Shown here: positions 1-7,278 of the stretch, piece by piece
How positions within the stretch are numbered: the stretch's first letter is position 1
Layout of the letters: every line of letters starts with the position of its first letter
Assembly: GCA_900553675.1 (NCBI GenBank)
Contig: USEH01000102.1
Coordinates: 1 to 7,757 of the forward strand
DNA: 7,757 nt
From: an uncultured Ruminococcus sp.
GTDB lineage: Bacteria > Bacillota > Clostridia > Oscillospirales > Ruminococcaceae
Reading direction: 5' to 3'
Position numbers and translations under genes: made by a program
Notes under the pieces: model-generated
Told to the model about the DNA's origin: nothing
The model's database searches: none
The model's input: only the letters and a program-made list of their open reading frames with translations

Positions 1-1
1 A

Positions 2-886
2 GCTGCCGTATCTGTCTGCTCCTGCGCATCGCGTCCCAAGCCCGACCCGAACGCCAAGAAAATCGCAGATGAGTTTATGGCAGGAATCGAGCCTGAAAGG
101 TTCTGCCCAGCCGAGCTTGACAGCGACTGGGTGTCCGCAGAGCCGCACCATCCCACCACAAACGGCACATTAACCCGCATAACCTATCACTCCTCCACCT
201 GCAAAAAGGACAGAACCGCGAGGGTATATCTCCCCGACTGCTACGACGAGAGCAAGGAATATCCGGTTATGTACATCCTTCACGGCTACTGGGGACACGA
301 CAACTCCATGGCTGAGGACGAGGGCTGTCAGAACATCATCGGCAAGATGATTAAGGCGGGCGAGTGCGAGGAAATGATAGTTGTATTCCCCGATATCTTC
401 GCCTCTGAGACAAAGGACAGCTGCGACGGTATGAACGATGAAAACAACAAAGCCTACGACAACTGCCTCAACGACATAACCAAGGACTTAATGCCCTATA
501 TCGAGGAGAATTATTCCTGCAAGACCGGAAGAGATAATACCGCGCTTTTCGGCTTTTCGATGGGCGGACGCGAAGCGCTGGCAATCGGCTTTAAGTATCC
601 CGAAAAGTTCGGATATATCGGAGCTTCCTGCCCCGCACCCGGAGTTCAGGATGTAGTTCCCGAAAACAAGATGTATTATAAAGATGGCTACGAGCCTTAT
701 CTGTTTATGATTTGTGCCGCCGGAGATGATCAGGTGGTCTGGTCGACTCCGCAGAGCTATCACGATATCTTTACCAAGCACAAGCTTACCCATGTATGGT
801 GGACGGTGGACAAGTCGTGGCACGGAGGTCCTGCCAACCATAGCATGGCTTACAACTTTGCTAAGTATGCTTTTAAGGCGAAGTAA
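2..886 (+). CDS. Esterase D/feruloyl-esterase-like alpha/beta hydrolase, probable lipoprotein (5' end cut by window)
   Basis: The frame is open from the first bases of the window, so the Met at 77 is internal and the true start lies upstream; 294 residues are visible. The visible N-terminus reads AAVSVCSCAS, like the end of a lipoprotein signal peptide with the likely lipidated Cys in VCSC, followed by a Pro/Lys-rich linker. That suggests export and membrane anchoring. The hydrolase core has a strand-plus-HGYWG oxyanion region (YPVMYILHGYWGH), the nucleophile elbow GFSMGG (Ser at 557-559), a likely acid in AAGDDQ (Asp at 725-730) and a catalytic His in SWHGG (821-823). This order matches the esterase D/CE1 family (PF00756), whose members cleave acyl or feruloyl esters on plant polysaccharides, often as modules of xylanases. 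The actual substrate cannot be read here. A catalytic domain appended to an upstream carbohydrate module is possible, because the N-terminus is missing. A terminator follows closely at 915. Confidence 0.85.
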   Translation, partial: AAVSVCSCASRPKPDPNAKKIADEFMAGIEPERFCPAELDSDWVSAEPHHPTTNGTLTRITYHSSTCKKDRTARVYLPDCYDESKEYPVMYILHGYWGHDNSMAEDEGCQNIIGKMIKAGECEEMIVVFPDIFASETKDSCDGMNDENNKAYDNCLNDITKDLMPYIEENYSCKTGRDNTALFGFSMGGREALAIGFKYPEKFGYIGASCPAPGVQDVVPENKMYYKDGYEPYLFMICAAGDDQVVWSTPQSYHDIFTKHKLTHVWWTVDKSWHGGPANHSMAYNFAKYAFKAK

Positions 887-914
887 GGCAATTTAATTAG
901 TCGGAATATAGTTT

Positions 915-952
915 GCGAGACCACCGAAGTTCGGCGGTCTCGCTTATTTTAT
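915..952 (+). terminator. Intrinsic terminator after the esterase gene
   Basis: GCGAGACC (915-922) pairs perfectly with GGTCTCGC (936-943). After one A/C mismatch, CCGA pairs with TCGG around a short loop. A T-rich tract (TTATTTTAT) follows. It lies 28 nt after the esterase stop codon. Confidence 0.85.
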
Positions 953-977
953 CTGTAAATATAATCTGACAAAATTA

Positions 978-1006
978 TTGCATTTTATAACAGAATATGA
1001 TATTAT
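978..1006 (+). promoter_or_regulatory. Promoter of the small holin-like peptide gene
   Basis: TTGCAT (978-983) and TATTAT (1001-1006) are separated by exactly 17 nt, close to a sigma-A consensus. Transcription should start near 1012-1014, giving a 5' UTR of about 45 nt before the TTG start at 1059. Confidence 0.75.
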
Positions 1007-1035
1007 AGTGCAAGTCAAAGGATGGCAAGGTTTGT

Positions 1036-1051
1036 TCCTCCGAAAGGAGGG
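1036..1051 (+). promoter_or_regulatory. Shine-Dalgarno-sequestering hairpin (GAAA tetraloop)
   Basis: CCTCC (1037-1041) pairs perfectly with the Shine-Dalgarno core GGAGG (1046-1050) around a GAAA tetraloop, with one extra U-G pair (1036/1051). The ribosome site AAAGGAGGG (1043-1051) is strong and 8 nt from the TTG start, yet sits entirely in the 3' arm and loop of this hairpin. The fold should keep translation low unless the CCTCC strand pairs elsewhere. A competing partner, GAGGAAC at 1227-1233, lies downstream of the gene. Confidence 0.7.
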
Positions 1052-1058
1052 TAATCAT

Positions 1059-1160
1059 TTGACCGGAATCAAAGCTATGAGCATGATTTCAATATTCATC
1101 GCTATACTTACATTGCTGGCTATGATTATCTTTGAGGTCATAAACATTTTCAAGAAGTAA
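1059..1160 (+). CDS. 33-residue holin-like membrane peptide, putative type I toxin
   Basis: I chose the TTG at 1059 because it is 8 nt after a strong GGAGG. The next in-frame start is the ATG at 1077, and the longer frame upstream runs back into the promoter. The peptide begins MTGIKAMSM, continues as one hydrophobic helix of about 20 residues (ISIFIAILTLLAMIIFEVI) and ends in a basic tail, NIFKK. Length, single membrane helix and Lys-rich C-terminus resemble the 'putative holin-like toxin' peptides of Firmicutes and other type I toxins of the Fst/TxpA/BsrG kind. Such toxins insert in the membrane when unrepressed. The context supports this: own promoter, SD in a hairpin, and a strong converging promoter for an antisense RNA just downstream. 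The family call rests on resemblance only. It could instead be a small regulatory membrane protein. Confidence 0.65.
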   Translation: MTGIKAMSMISIFIAILTLLAMIIFEVINIFKK

Positions 1161-1169
1161 GACCTTAAA

Positions 1170-1266
1170 GAAAAAACCGCCAACCTAAGGCGGTAAGCGG
1201 CGTTTCTTCAAACACTATTATACTATGAGGAACGACCGCTACTAGCACTAGCAGTCATCCTTTGGC
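1170..1266 (-). ncRNA. Antisense RNA, putative RNA antitoxin of the 1059-1160 peptide
   Basis: A near-perfect reverse promoter (1273-1300) predicts a start near 1265, and a reverse-strand terminator (1171-1194) ends the RNA near 1170, giving about 95 nt. No credible ORF lies in it. The predicted RNA has a 5' imperfect hairpin (1262 to 1227: AGGA, GAC and GCTA pair with TAGC, GTC and TCCT, loop GTGCTAG). A linker flanked by AGCGG/CCGCT follows, then the terminator hairpin. It is complementary to any toxin mRNA reading past the stop codon at 1160, like the 3'-overlapping antitoxins SR4 (of bsrG) and RatA (of txpA). Unusually, its 5' segment repeats two blocks of the toxin 5' UTR, CAAAGGATG and GTTCCTC. 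Existence is inferred from promoter and terminator only. Confidence 0.65.
1171..1194 (-). terminator. Terminator of the antisense RNA
   Basis: On the reverse strand ACCGCC (1194-1189) and GGCGGT (1181-1176) form a 6-bp stem with a 7-nt loop, followed directly by a T-run (1175-1171). On the forward strand the hairpin is followed by AAGCGGCG with no T-run. The toxin mRNA should therefore read through into 1195-1266. Confidence 0.8.
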
Positions 1267-1272
1267 CTTTTT

Positions 1273-1300
1273 AGTATACCACATATTTTATAAATGTCAA
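1273..1300 (-). promoter_or_regulatory. Strong reverse promoter of the antisense RNA
   Basis: Read on the reverse strand, consensus TTGACA (1300-1295) and TATACT (1278-1273) are separated by 16 nt. This is closer to consensus than the toxin's own promoter, as expected when an RNA antitoxin must be in excess. It is divergent from the alaS promoter 31 nt away. Confidence 0.85.
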
Positions 1301-1331
1301 GCCCTTTCAGGAAAATTCCTTCCATCACCCC

Positions 1332-1360
1332 TTGACAACTCCAAAAAAATCGCATATAAT
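1332..1360 (+). promoter_or_regulatory. Promoter of the alaS T-box operon
   Basis: Consensus TTGACA (1332-1337) and TATAAT (1355-1360) have a 17-nt spacer. Transcription should start near 1367, immediately before the T-box Stem I. Confidence 0.9.
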
Positions 1361-1366
1361 GTTTTT

Positions 1367-1654
1367 TGTTGATTGGCTGTGATGGGATTGACCGCAGCGT
1401 GGCATTTAAGAGAGCAGGCGTTTGCCGTTCCCGATTTCCGGGGACTGCATTGGTGCAAGCCTGTATGCCTATGGCGGGTGCTTACCCTGAGCTTTCCGGA
1501 AAACCGGAACGTAATATCGGCGCGTTAAGCCGAGCACAAGGCGAAAGTTTTATCGGGCGTATCCTTTTTCGGGATTTGTGCGCCCCGACCTTCGCGAATT
1601 TGGGTGGTACAGCGAACATCTCGCCCCATTTGAGGGGCGGGGTGTATTTTTTTT
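1367..1654 (+). promoter_or_regulatory. Alanine T-box riboswitch leader upstream of alaS
   Basis: The leader senses uncharged tRNA-Ala and antiterminates. Stem I is recognisable: a GA-type kink-turn region (GTGAT near 1379-1383 opposite CTGAGC near 1487-1492), GGG/CCC (1384-1386/1485-1487), then the specifier loop, whose 3' strand GTGCTTA (1478-1484) holds GCU (1480-1482), an Ala codon. Above it, CCGC/GCGG (1392-1395/1474-1477), GGCAT/ATGCC, the AGAGAG bulge (1410-1415) and CAGGC/GCCTG follow, with ATTGGTG in the apical part. Downstream are TTCCGG/CCGGAA (1494-1509), a Stem III-like hairpin (about 1552-1588) and the T-box sequence TGGGTGGTACAGCG (1601-1614) with TTCGC/GCGAA closing the antiterminator. 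UGGU in the T-box fits the NCCA end of tRNA-Ala with discriminator A. These features agree with the gene downstream. Confidence 0.92.
1616..1654 (+). terminator. T-box regulatory terminator
   Basis: A 12-pair stem (1616-1627 with 1634-1645, two G-U pairs) around loop ATTTGA is followed by A and eight T residues (1647-1654). It is the off-state structure of the T-box. It borders the antiterminator's 3' arm (1612-1616), so the two folds should compete at that junction. Confidence 0.9.
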
Positions 1655-1760
1655 ACCATCAGGATGTAATGTGGGTGTATTTTTTATCATCCGCATATAA
1701 TAGGGACGCATTTTATCCCGAAAAATAATCTCATAAAAAATATGAAAGGACTTGTTTAAA

Positions 1761-4418
<2,658 letters not shown>

Positions 4419-4436
4419 AATAAGGAGGAAAAAGCC

Positions 4437-4784
4437 ATGAACGACTGCTTGTTCTGCAAAATTATACACGGAGACATCCCCTCGAAAAAGGTATACGAGG
4501 ATGAGTATTGCTACGCCTTTGAGGACATAGCACCTGTTGCTCCGGTTCACATACTGTTTGTCCCCAAGGAGCATATTTCGGGAGTGAGCGGCATTACCGC
4601 CGAAAACAGCGCGGTTGTCTCGAAAATCTTTGAAGCGATAGCCAAGGTTGCCGCCGAAAAGGGCTTAGACGGCGGCTACAGAGTGGTTTCCAACTGCGGC
4701 GCAGACGCCGGACAGACCGTTTTCCACCTGCATTTCCATCTTCTGGGAGGAAATAATCTTGGTATTATGTGTAGCGATAATTAA
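4437..4784 (+). CDS. HIT (histidine triad) family nucleotide hydrolase
   Basis: This 115-residue cytoplasmic protein of the HINT/PKCI branch hydrolyses nucleotide-amine or nucleotide-acyl adducts through a covalent nucleotidyl-His intermediate. The triad HLHFHLL lies at residues 97-103 (His97, 99, 101) and is followed by GG. The N-terminus CLFCKI (Cys4, Cys7) is the usual zinc-ligand pair of many bacterial members. IPSKKVYEDEYCYAFEDIAP and HILFVPKEHI are the other family blocks. AGGAGG 8 nt upstream and the 18-nt gap after alaS show cotranscription under the T-box. The C-terminus is atypical: most members end near GW-P-P, whereas this one ends GGNNLGIMCSDN. HINT enzymes are known to hydrolyse aminoacyl-adenylates, so placement behind alaS is suggestive, but the substrate is not shown by the sequence. 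Confidence 0.93.
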   Translation: MNDCLFCKIIHGDIPSKKVYEDEYCYAFEDIAPVAPVHILFVPKEHISGVSGITAENSAVVSKIFEAIAKVAAEKGLDGGYRVVSNCGADAGQTVFHLHFHLLGGNNLGIMCSDN

Positions 4785-4812
4785 TCAGCAGGGCTGATTA
4801 TTTATTCCGTTT
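4782..4812 (+). terminator. Weak hairpin at the HIT gene stop, possible attenuating terminator
   Basis: TAATCAGC (4782-4789, including the stop codon) pairs perfectly with GCTGATTA (4793-4800) around loop AGG. The tract after it (TTTATTCCGTTT) is interrupted. It may reduce readthrough into the next gene or protect the mRNA end. No good promoter is visible in the 67-nt gap, so the next gene probably depends on readthrough. Confidence 0.5.
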
Positions 4813-4851
4813 GCTCATCTTATAAAAATATAATGAAAGGATTGCTGAATT

Positions 4852-5397
4852 ATGGATAAATTTTACACTTTGAATGTAGCCGGACTCAAAAGAGAGCTTC
4901 CCATCTGCGATGTAAACGAAAAATTGGACATAGCGGCGTTTGTAATGTTCTCCGACGTTGAACTGACTGTCGCGTGCGCTAAAGAGCTGTTAAAGAAGAC
5001 CCCCGAGTTTGATGTTATCGTCACCGCCGAGTCAAAAGGAATCCCGCTGGCATACGAGATGGCGCGTCAGTTCGGCAACGGCATGAAATACATTGTTGCA
5101 AGAAAAATGCCCAAGCTTTATATGCGCGATCCCGTTTCGGTTGACGTTAAGTCGATAACCACCGCGACTGTTCAGAAGCTCTGGCTTTCCAAGGACGAAG
5201 CCGAGTATCTCAAAGGCAAGCGCGTGCTGATAGCCGACGACGTTATCTCCACCGGCGAATCGCTCGACGCGGTTATAAAGCTGGTGAACTATGCCGAGGG
5301 TAATATCGTGGGCAAGTGCGCGGTACTCGCCGAGGGCGACGCTGCCGACAGGCATGATATTATCTTTTTGGAGAAGCTGCCGCTGTTCTTTAAGTGA
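4852..5397 (+). CDS. Type I phosphoribosyltransferase, adenine/xanthine PRTase-like
   Basis: The 181-residue protein probably transfers the phosphoribosyl group of PRPP to a purine base, in cytoplasmic nucleobase salvage. The PRPP-binding loop is VLIADDVISTGES (residues 125-137), with the paired acidic residues Asp129-Asp130 and the TGES turn. TAESKGIPLAYEMAR and YIVARKMPKLYM correspond to the substrate-side blocks of the APRT/XPRT group. The conserved tail VLAEGDAADRHDIIFLEKLPLF matches a Clostridia subfamily commonly annotated simply as phosphoribosyltransferase or Apt. Base specificity cannot be read, so no symbol is given. GAAAGGA lies 10 nt before the ATG. It follows the HIT gene by 67 nt with only a weak hairpin between and is probably the third gene of the alaS unit. 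Confidence 0.88.
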   Translation: MDKFYTLNVAGLKRELPICDVNEKLDIAAFVMFSDVELTVACAKELLKKTPEFDVIVTAESKGIPLAYEMARQFGNGMKYIVARKMPKLYMRDPVSVDVKSITTATVQKLWLSKDEAEYLKGKRVLIADDVISTGESLDAVIKLVNYAEGNIVGKCAVLAEGDAADRHDIIFLEKLPLFFK

Positions 5398-5460
5398 TTT
5401 TTTGATGCCGCGGATTTTGGAAAGTGCCTTCGCTTTAATTTAACACTTATAATAAAGCTT

Positions 5461-5497
5461 AAGTCCCGAAGCAATTGTTTTAACTGCTTCGGGACTT
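5461..5497. terminator. Long hairpin between convergent genes, probable bidirectional transcription end
   Basis: A perfect 13-bp stem (5461-5473 with 5485-5497) encloses an 11-nt loop containing GTTTT. It lies between the convergent phosphoribosyltransferase and acetyltransferase genes. Neither side has a strong T-run, so termination may be inefficient or the hairpin may mainly stabilise 3' ends. The rest of 5398-5532 shows nothing else. Confidence 0.6.
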
Positions 5498-5532
5498 GTT
5501 GATATAATTCGATGATTTGCATAGATCAGAAG

Positions 5533-5946
5533 TTATCTAATCATTTTTATCATTCCGGGACCGTCCCACTCACAAGGTCTTTCTTCAAAGCCCCTTTTCT
5601 TATAAAATGGAAGTGCTTCCTTTGTACTGATTAATTCTAAACTGACAGACCAATCCGGTGGCATGCTTTCCCTTATATATTTTTCCAAATTAACCATCAG
5701 AAGTGCTCCCACGCCCATTGATTGATATGATGGAATTACAGCAAAATCCTTAATATAAAATGACATACTGCCATCACCAATTAGTCTTACCATTCCTATC
5801 GCATGATCGCCATCATAAGCCGTAAATGTCGCAATAGAATTTTCCAGAGCTTTTTCGACCTGTTTAATATACGGTGGTTCCCAACCAACTGATGTATATA
5901 ATTCTAAAAATAATTCAGGTGTTAGTGTATCTATTCTTATTTCCAT
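5533..5946 (-). CDS. GNAT-family N-acetyltransferase, small (137 residues)
   Basis: It is predicted to transfer acetyl from acetyl-CoA to an amine; the substrate is unknown. The acetyl-CoA-binding motif is in VIPSYQSMGVGALLM, the Q-x-x-G-x-G type loop after the core strand. SFYIKDFAV precedes it, and LELISTKEALPFYKKRGFEER is the usual C-terminal motif B region. The ending WDGPGMIKMIR is typical of a widespread subfamily in gut Clostridia. The ATG is preceded by GAGGAA at close spacing and the gene has its own promoter (5982-6010). It is transcribed against both neighbours. Base use is unlike them: by hand count about 36% GC over 5581-5940 against roughly half or more in alaS, with many TTA, ATA and AGA codons. 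That suggests a recently acquired cassette. I see no flanking mobile-element ends. Confidence 0.9.
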   Translation of the reverse strand: MEIRIDTLTPELFLELYTSVGWEPPYIKQVEKALENSIATFTAYDGDHAIGMVRLIGDGSMSFYIKDFAVIPSYQSMGVGALLMVNLEKYIRESMPPDWSVSLELISTKEALPFYKKRGFEERPCEWDGPGMIKMIR

Positions 5947-5981
5947 ATATTCCTCATTAAATTTCGATTAATTTTCGTATA

Positions 5982-6010
5982 ATTATACATCAAAGCCGTT
6001 TCATTGTCAA
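5982..6010 (-). promoter_or_regulatory. Promoter of the GNAT gene
   Basis: On the reverse strand, consensus TTGACA (6010-6005) and TATAAT (5987-5982) are 17 nt apart. Transcription should start near 5975, about 30 nt before the ATG. It is divergent from the promoter at 6083. Confidence 0.88.
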
Positions 6011-6082
6011 TAAGCTTTTGGTTGGAGCGTTGATACTTTTTGTCATAAAGTCGCATTGTAAATTTATTCCATTTCGCACATC

Positions 6083-6111
6083 TTGACAACCGGCCCAAAC
6101 AGTAATATAAT
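6083..6111 (+). promoter_or_regulatory. Promoter of the zinc-ribbon protein/thiN operon
   Basis: Consensus TTGACA (6083-6088) and TATAAT (6106-6111) are separated by 17 nt, with a start expected near 6118. The roughly 40-nt leader is too short for a TPP riboswitch, and none of its conserved sequence is visible. Confidence 0.88.
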
Positions 6112-6159
6112 CATAAGGTTACCGGTATATACGGTTTGATATTTTCCGGAGGCGTTATA

Positions 6160-6585
6160 ATGAAATCCCGTATAAAAAATTGGCTGAGCAAATTTAACAG
6201 AAGAACGCAAATGTGGATGACCGGAAGGTATGGTCCCGACAAGCTTTCGCTTCACATCTGCGCGTTGTCCTGCGCTTTTATGATTGCCGGAACCTTTGCT
6301 CTGCGGCTTGCTTTCGCGGTGATAGCAATAGTTCTTATGATAATCGCCGTATCGCGTATCTGCTCGAAAAATCTTGAAAGGCGGGCGGTTGAGCTTAATT
6401 CCTACGAGCGGCTGCTTTCAAGGCTGCGCGGCTGGGGGTCTCTCCAGAAAAGAAAATGGAAAGATCGCAAAACCCACAGATACTACAAATGCAAGTGCGG
6501 CAAAATTCTGCGCGTTCCCAAGGGCAAGGGCAGAATTGAGATAACCTGCCCGCAGTGCCACGCAAAGTATATAAAGAAGACATAA
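6160..6585 (+). CDS. Membrane protein with C-terminal zinc ribbon, function unknown
   Basis: I chose the ATG at 6160 because GGAGG (6148-6152) is 7 nt upstream, giving 141 residues. A basic N-terminus containing MWMTGRYGPDKL is followed by one long or two short hydrophobic segments (about 31-47 and 49-65). A charged region leads to RKTHRYYKCKCGK and ends ITCPQCHAKYIKKT. Cys111, Cys113, Cys130 and Cys133 look like zinc ligands around the strongly conserved-looking LRVPKGKG. As I recall, similar membrane/zinc-ribbon proteins with a D-R-K-T-H and R-V-P-K-G-K-G core occur in many Clostridia with no assigned role. Here the first knuckle is C-x-C rather than the commoner C-x-x-C. The cytoplasmic tail is very basic and could bind nucleic acid or membrane; that is a guess. 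It is the first gene of an operon, with thiN 19 nt downstream. Confidence 0.85.
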   Translation: MKSRIKNWLSKFNRRTQMWMTGRYGPDKLSLHICALSCAFMIAGTFALRLAFAVIAIVLMIIAVSRICSKNLERRAVELNSYERLLSRLRGWGSLQKRKWKDRKTHRYYKCKCGKILRVPKGKGRIEITCPQCHAKYIKKT

Positions 6586-6604
6586 GCTGTTCGGAGGTGA
6601 TATT

Positions 6605-7225
6605 TTGCCAAGATGCGTTATAATAGGTGGCGCGAATATCGCGCGATACGACCGCTCCAAAGCTGCCATAAAGCCGGATGATTTTATTATCTACTGCGAC
6701 TCGGGGCTTAAACATGCCGAAGCTTTAGGCGCAGAGCCGAGTCTGATAGTAGGGGACTTCGACTCGCACGACAACCCCCACAGCTCGGTTGAAACCATAG
6801 TCCTCCCCTGCGAAAAGGACGATACCGACACTGTTTTCGCCGTTAAAGAGGCAATCAAGCGGGGATTTGACGATTTTTTGCTTTTGGGAGTAGTCGGCGA
6901 GCGGCTCGACCACACCCTTGCAAACGTCTCAATCCTTCTTATGCTGGACGATATGGGATTAAGCGGCAGAATTATCGACGATTATTCCGAGATGGAGATA
7001 GTCTCCCGCAGCCCGAAGCGTGTGGACGGCAGCTTTAAGTTCTTCTCGATTCTGAACATATCGGGAACGGCAAGGGGAATAACCGAGACAGGCTGCAAAT
7101 ATCCGCTTAAAAACGCCGAAATCACCTGCGATTATCAGTACGGAGTCAGCAACGAGGTTCTTCCCGATAGCGAAGCAGTCATCTCGCTGACCGAAGGGCG
7201 GCTTCTTCTGATAAAGGTATACTAA
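6605..7225 (+). CDS. thiN: Thiamine pyrophosphokinase
   Basis: It converts thiamine and ATP to thiamine pyrophosphate plus AMP, the salvage step to the active cofactor, in the cytoplasm. The TTG start at 6605 is supported by GGAGGTGA (6593-6600) 7 nt upstream and by family alignment, since IIGGANIA must lie at the N-terminus. All family motifs are visible: GGANIA (8-13), YCDSGLKHA (30-38), LIVGDFDS (47-54), EKDDTDT (70-76), and LGVVGERLDHTLANV (94-108) with its Arg/Asp-His substrate-binding set. The C-terminal beta domain carries the GVSNE signature. At 206 residues it has normal length. It is the second gene of the operon from the 6083 promoter, ended by a terminator at 7240. Confidence 0.95.
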   Translation: MPRCVIIGGANIARYDRSKAAIKPDDFIIYCDSGLKHAEALGAEPSLIVGDFDSHDNPHSSVETIVLPCEKDDTDTVFAVKEAIKRGFDDFLLLGVVGERLDHTLANVSILLMLDDMGLSGRIIDDYSEMEIVSRSPKRVDGSFKFFSILNISGTARGITETGCKYPLKNAEITCDYQYGVSNEVLPDSEAVISLTEGRLLLIKVY

Positions 7226-7234
7226 TTTAATAAC

Positions 7235-7275
7235 AAAAAAAGGAGCCGGACACCCGACTCCTTAATTTATTATCA
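7235..7275. terminator. Bidirectional terminator after thiN
   Basis: AAGGAG (7240-7245) pairs with CTCCTT (7258-7263); after one mismatch CGG pairs with CCG around loop ACAC. On the forward strand TTAATTTATTAT follows. On the reverse strand a run of T residues (7239-7235) follows directly, so it should stop reverse transcripts even better than thiN ones. Confidence 0.8.
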
Positions 7276-7278
7276 AAA

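Larger units (their letters stand above)
1014..1266. repeat. Long-range inverted repeat linking toxin 5' UTR and 3' region
   Basis: CAAAGGATG (1016-1024) is perfectly complementary to CATCCTTTG (1256-1264). With flanking pairs the helix 1014-1026/1254-1266 reaches 13 continuous pairs including two G-U. GTTCCTC (1034-1040) is perfectly complementary to GAGGAAC (1227-1233) and extends to 9 pairs from 1032. The blocks occur in matching nested order, so they form one coherent 5'-3' fold of a full-length transcript. The second helix uses the same strand as the SD hairpin and excludes it. Confidence 0.7.

Noticed and set aside
77..79. Met at 77 as the esterase start
   Set aside because: The frame is open upstream with a lipobox-like segment, there is no ribosome binding site, and the gene runs out of the window.
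978..1058. 27-codon N-terminal extension of the small membrane peptide
   Set aside because: It begins in the -35 box and crosses the promoter, the transcription start and the SD; the TTG at 1059 fits the SD.
1225..1245. Tiny frame ATG...TAG encoding six residues in the antisense region
   Set aside because: It has no ribosome binding site and is too short to assess. Its bases are better explained by RNA pairing.
1673..1701. Second alaS promoter at TATAAT 1696-1701
   Set aside because: The hexamer at proper spacing upstream is GGGTGT, far from consensus. It is kept only as a possibility in the tandem-echo finding.
1366..1728. 120-codon forward frame upstream of alaS
   Set aside because: It lies almost wholly on the T-box leader and terminator, starts at the predicted transcription start and has no ribosome binding site.
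4811..4834. Promoter for the phosphoribosyltransferase gene
   Set aside because: TTGCTC and TATAAT are only 12 nt apart, and a start would fall inside the Shine-Dalgarno sequence.
6112..6159. TPP riboswitch for the thiN operon
   Set aside because: The leader is only about 40 nt and lacks the conserved TPP aptamer sequence.
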